DNA of 64,000 bases from Nocardioides sp. Kera G14 (GTDB taxonomy: Bacteria; Actinomycetota; Actinomycetes; Propionibacteriales; Nocardioidaceae): positions 930,001-994,000 of the forward strand of contig NZ_CP085839.1 in NCBI RefSeq assembly GCF_020715565.1. The letters are read 5' to 3'. The notes under the pieces are model-generated. The model worked only from the letters and a program-made list of their open reading frames with translations. It made no database searches and was not told the origin of the DNA. Below, in pieces: positions 62,847 through 64,000 of the stretch. The translations under genes were made by a program, and so were the position numbers. Numbering within the stretch: position 1 is the first letter of the stretch; each line of letters opens with the position of its first letter.

Positions 62847-63056
62847 TCACCTCATTCGATTGCGGGGGTCGGTCGAGAGCTCGTGGAACTCCTCCTCGTC
62901 GCGGTGGAGCTGCTTCTCGTCGAAGCCCTGCTCCACACGTGACGGGTCGTTCTCGACGCCCCTCGCCCGGCGGGCGTCGAGCAGCCAGAACGCGAGAAAA
63001 GCTCCACCCACGACCACGGCGAGGCCGATGATGTAGAGGAGGGCTGTAGTGGACAT
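62847..63056 (-). CDS. small membrane protein
   Basis: 69 residues. A single transmembrane helix (LLYIIGLAVVVGGAFLAFWL) then LDARRARGVENDPSRVEQGF and a charged tail. Post-membrane motif similar to the protein at 50598-50876. Unknown function. Leads a two- or three-gene minus-strand operon. Confidence 0.68.
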   Translation of the reverse strand: MSTTALLYIIGLAVVVGGAFLAFWLLDARRARGVENDPSRVEQGFDEKQLHRDEEEFHELSTDPRNRMR

Positions 63057-63129
63057 ACGACCAGAGTCTCCGGAGGGCCCCGGCTCATACGGGAACCGCC
63101 CATGATTTCTCGATGTTCAGATTCGCCTC

Positions 63130-63175
63130 TTGTCAGCTCCGGGCAGCCGTGCTTATCTACAACCAAATGGTTGTA
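63130..63175 (+). promoter_or_regulatory. arsR promoter and palindromic operator
   Basis: TTGTCA (63130-63135), 17 bases, TTATCT (63153-63158): a near-ideal promoter. TACAACCA-AA-TGGTTGTA (63158-63175) is a perfect 18-base palindrome of the type known for ArsR regulators paired with SRPBCC proteins. It touches the -10 box and covers the start codon ATG 63167, so binding would shut off both genes. Confidence 0.8.
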
Positions 63176-63526
63176 CGTATGGATGTGAGCGACGCCGAGG
63201 TGGACCGGATCTTCCGGGCCCTCGCTGATTCCACGCGCCGGGACATCGTCCGGCGCACGCTGGTCGACGAGGCCTCGGTCTCGTCCCTGGCCTCTGCCTA
63301 TGACATGAGCTTCGCGGCGGTGCAGAAGCACGTCGCCGTACTCGAGGAGGCGAGTCTCGTCACGAAGGAGGCCCGCGGACGGGAGCGCCTGGTGCGCGGA
63401 AACCTCGACATGATCCGGCGCGCGAGTGCGCTGCTGGACTCCTATGAACAGATCTGGCGTGGGCGGATCGACCGCCTCGACGCCCTCCTCGACGAGCCCG
63501 AACCCACCACTTCGAAGGAGAAGTGA
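63167..63526 (+). CDS. ArsR family repressor (SRPBCC-associated)
   Basis: 119 residues from ATG 63167; the promoter places transcription start at about this base, so the mRNA is probably leaderless (ATG 63179 is the alternative). Winged helix-turn-helix: FRALADSTRRDIVRRTL, MSFAAVQKHVAVLEEASLV. No metal-binding cysteines of the arsenic type. It starts 48 bases (from 63119 base frame) inside a palindromic operator and is followed after one base by the SRPBCC gene, the standard pair in which the partner may bind the inducer. Confidence 0.88.
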   Translation: MVVRMDVSDAEVDRIFRALADSTRRDIVRRTLVDEASVSSLASAYDMSFAAVQKHVAVLEEASLVTKEARGRERLVRGNLDMIRRASALLDSYEQIWRGRIDRLDALLDEPEPTTSKEK

Positions 63527-63527
63527 C

Positions 63528-64000
63528 ATGCCCATCACCCATGTGACGAAGGATCCTGAGGCGCTGACCATGACGGTCGTCGCCGACTTCCCCGCACCGC
63601 TGCGGCGGCTGTGGGATGCGTACGTCGACCCCCGCCAGCTCGAGCGGTTCTGGGGTCCTCCGGAGTGGCCCGCGACCTTCACGCGGCACGATGCCGCGGT
63701 CGGCGGGGTGAGCTCCTATCTGATGCGCGGGCCGGACGGCTCGGTTTCCCGCGGCTACTGGGAGTGGCTCTCCGTCGACGAGCTCAAGGGCTTCGAGGTC
63801 CTCGACGGGTTCGCCCTGGAGGACGGCACGCCCAACCGGGAGATGCCGTCGATGCGGATGGTCTTCGCCTTCGAGGCCGTCGGCTCGGGGTCACGGGTGA
63901 CCACCACGACGTACTTCAACGCCGTCGAGGAGATGGAGCAGCTCGTCGAGATGGGCATGGAGGACGGCATGCGTGCCGCGATGGGCCAGATGGACTCGGT
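63528..64000 (+). CDS. SRPBCC/AHSA1-like protein (3' end outside window)
   Basis: At least 157 residues from ATG 63528, running off the window. N-terminal MPITHVTKDPEALTMTVVAD then FPAPLRRLWDAYVDPRQLER and FWGPPEWPATF, the hallmark of the AHSA1/activator-of-Hsp90-like SRPBCC family. One base after the ArsR stop, so coupled. The pair is autoregulated. Function of the SRPBCC protein is unknown; a hydrophobic ligand pocket is expected. Confidence 0.85.
   Translation, partial: MPITHVTKDPEALTMTVVADFPAPLRRLWDAYVDPRQLERFWGPPEWPATFTRHDAAVGGVSSYLMRGPDGSVSRGYWEWLSVDELKGFEVLDGFALEDGTPNREMPSMRMVFAFEAVGSGSRVTTTTYFNAVEEMEQLVEMGMEDGMRAAMGQMDS

Overview
The window comes from a high-GC Gram-positive actinobacterium. 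Markers are a WhiB-family regulator of WhiB7 type, a mycothiol-dependent formaldehyde dehydrogenase, a UvrD2-type helicase, UPF0182 and PPA1309-type proteins, a DUF5709 protein and many GTG or leaderless starts. Gene content looks most like Nocardioides or relatives (inference from family memory, not a search).

Layout. (1) 1-4796: a plus-strand catabolic operon for meta-cleavage of a catecholic, possibly steroid-derived, ring: two meta-cleavage-type hydrolases, an MmgE/PrpD protein, an HsaC-like extradiol dioxygenase and an HsaA-like flavin monooxygenase. (2) 4.9-25 kb: a block resembling the Mycobacterium tuberculosis uvrD2-whiB7-...-PDZ/LonC-UPF0182 neighbourhood, with a small-ORF/terminator leader before whiB7, a cyclodehydratase-like protein, a zinc-ribbon protein, a PHP protein, a YgjP-like peptidase, a NUDIX hydrolase, a NitT/TauT-type ABC transporter, a CitAB-type two-component system, a zinc metalloprotease and MoaE. 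(3) 25-33.5 kb: an HtrA-like protease and a beta-glucoside locus (GH1 enzyme, binding protein, two permeases, own ATPase). (4) 33.5-38 kb: RimK fused to an RCK-C-like tail, a divergent RimB-like protease, a circularly permuted ATP-grasp protein and an alpha/beta hydrolase. (5) 37997-41287: initiator tRNA followed by a roughly 3.2 kb TetR-ADH-CMD-cupin islet bounded by a 12-bp copy of the tRNA 3' end, with a displaced tRNA-style terminator. (6) 41.3-49.5 kb: a membrane protein, SelO, a thioesterase, IlvD, a coiled-coil protein, a LigC/LigD-type ligase divergent from an XPF/ERCC4-type nuclease, and a secreted protein. (7) 49.5-64 kb: mixed housekeeping and stress genes (ECF sigma factor, MscR with its metallo-hydrolase partner, GH43-like, BrkB, ALDH, acyltransferase, GDPD, hemerythrin, M20 amidohydrolase, GCS2 ligase, small membrane proteins, ArsR-SRPBCC pair cut by the window end).

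Regulatory themes visible in the DNA: a probable ribosome-mediated attenuator before whiB7; three CRP/GlxR-like TGTGA-N6-TCACA-type sites, at the two sugar-locus promoters and the ABC/two-component divergence; a palindromic two-way promoter of stress-sigma type between hemerythrin and M20 genes; and clear TetR and ArsR operators. No CRISPR array, insertion sequence, prophage or rRNA was seen.
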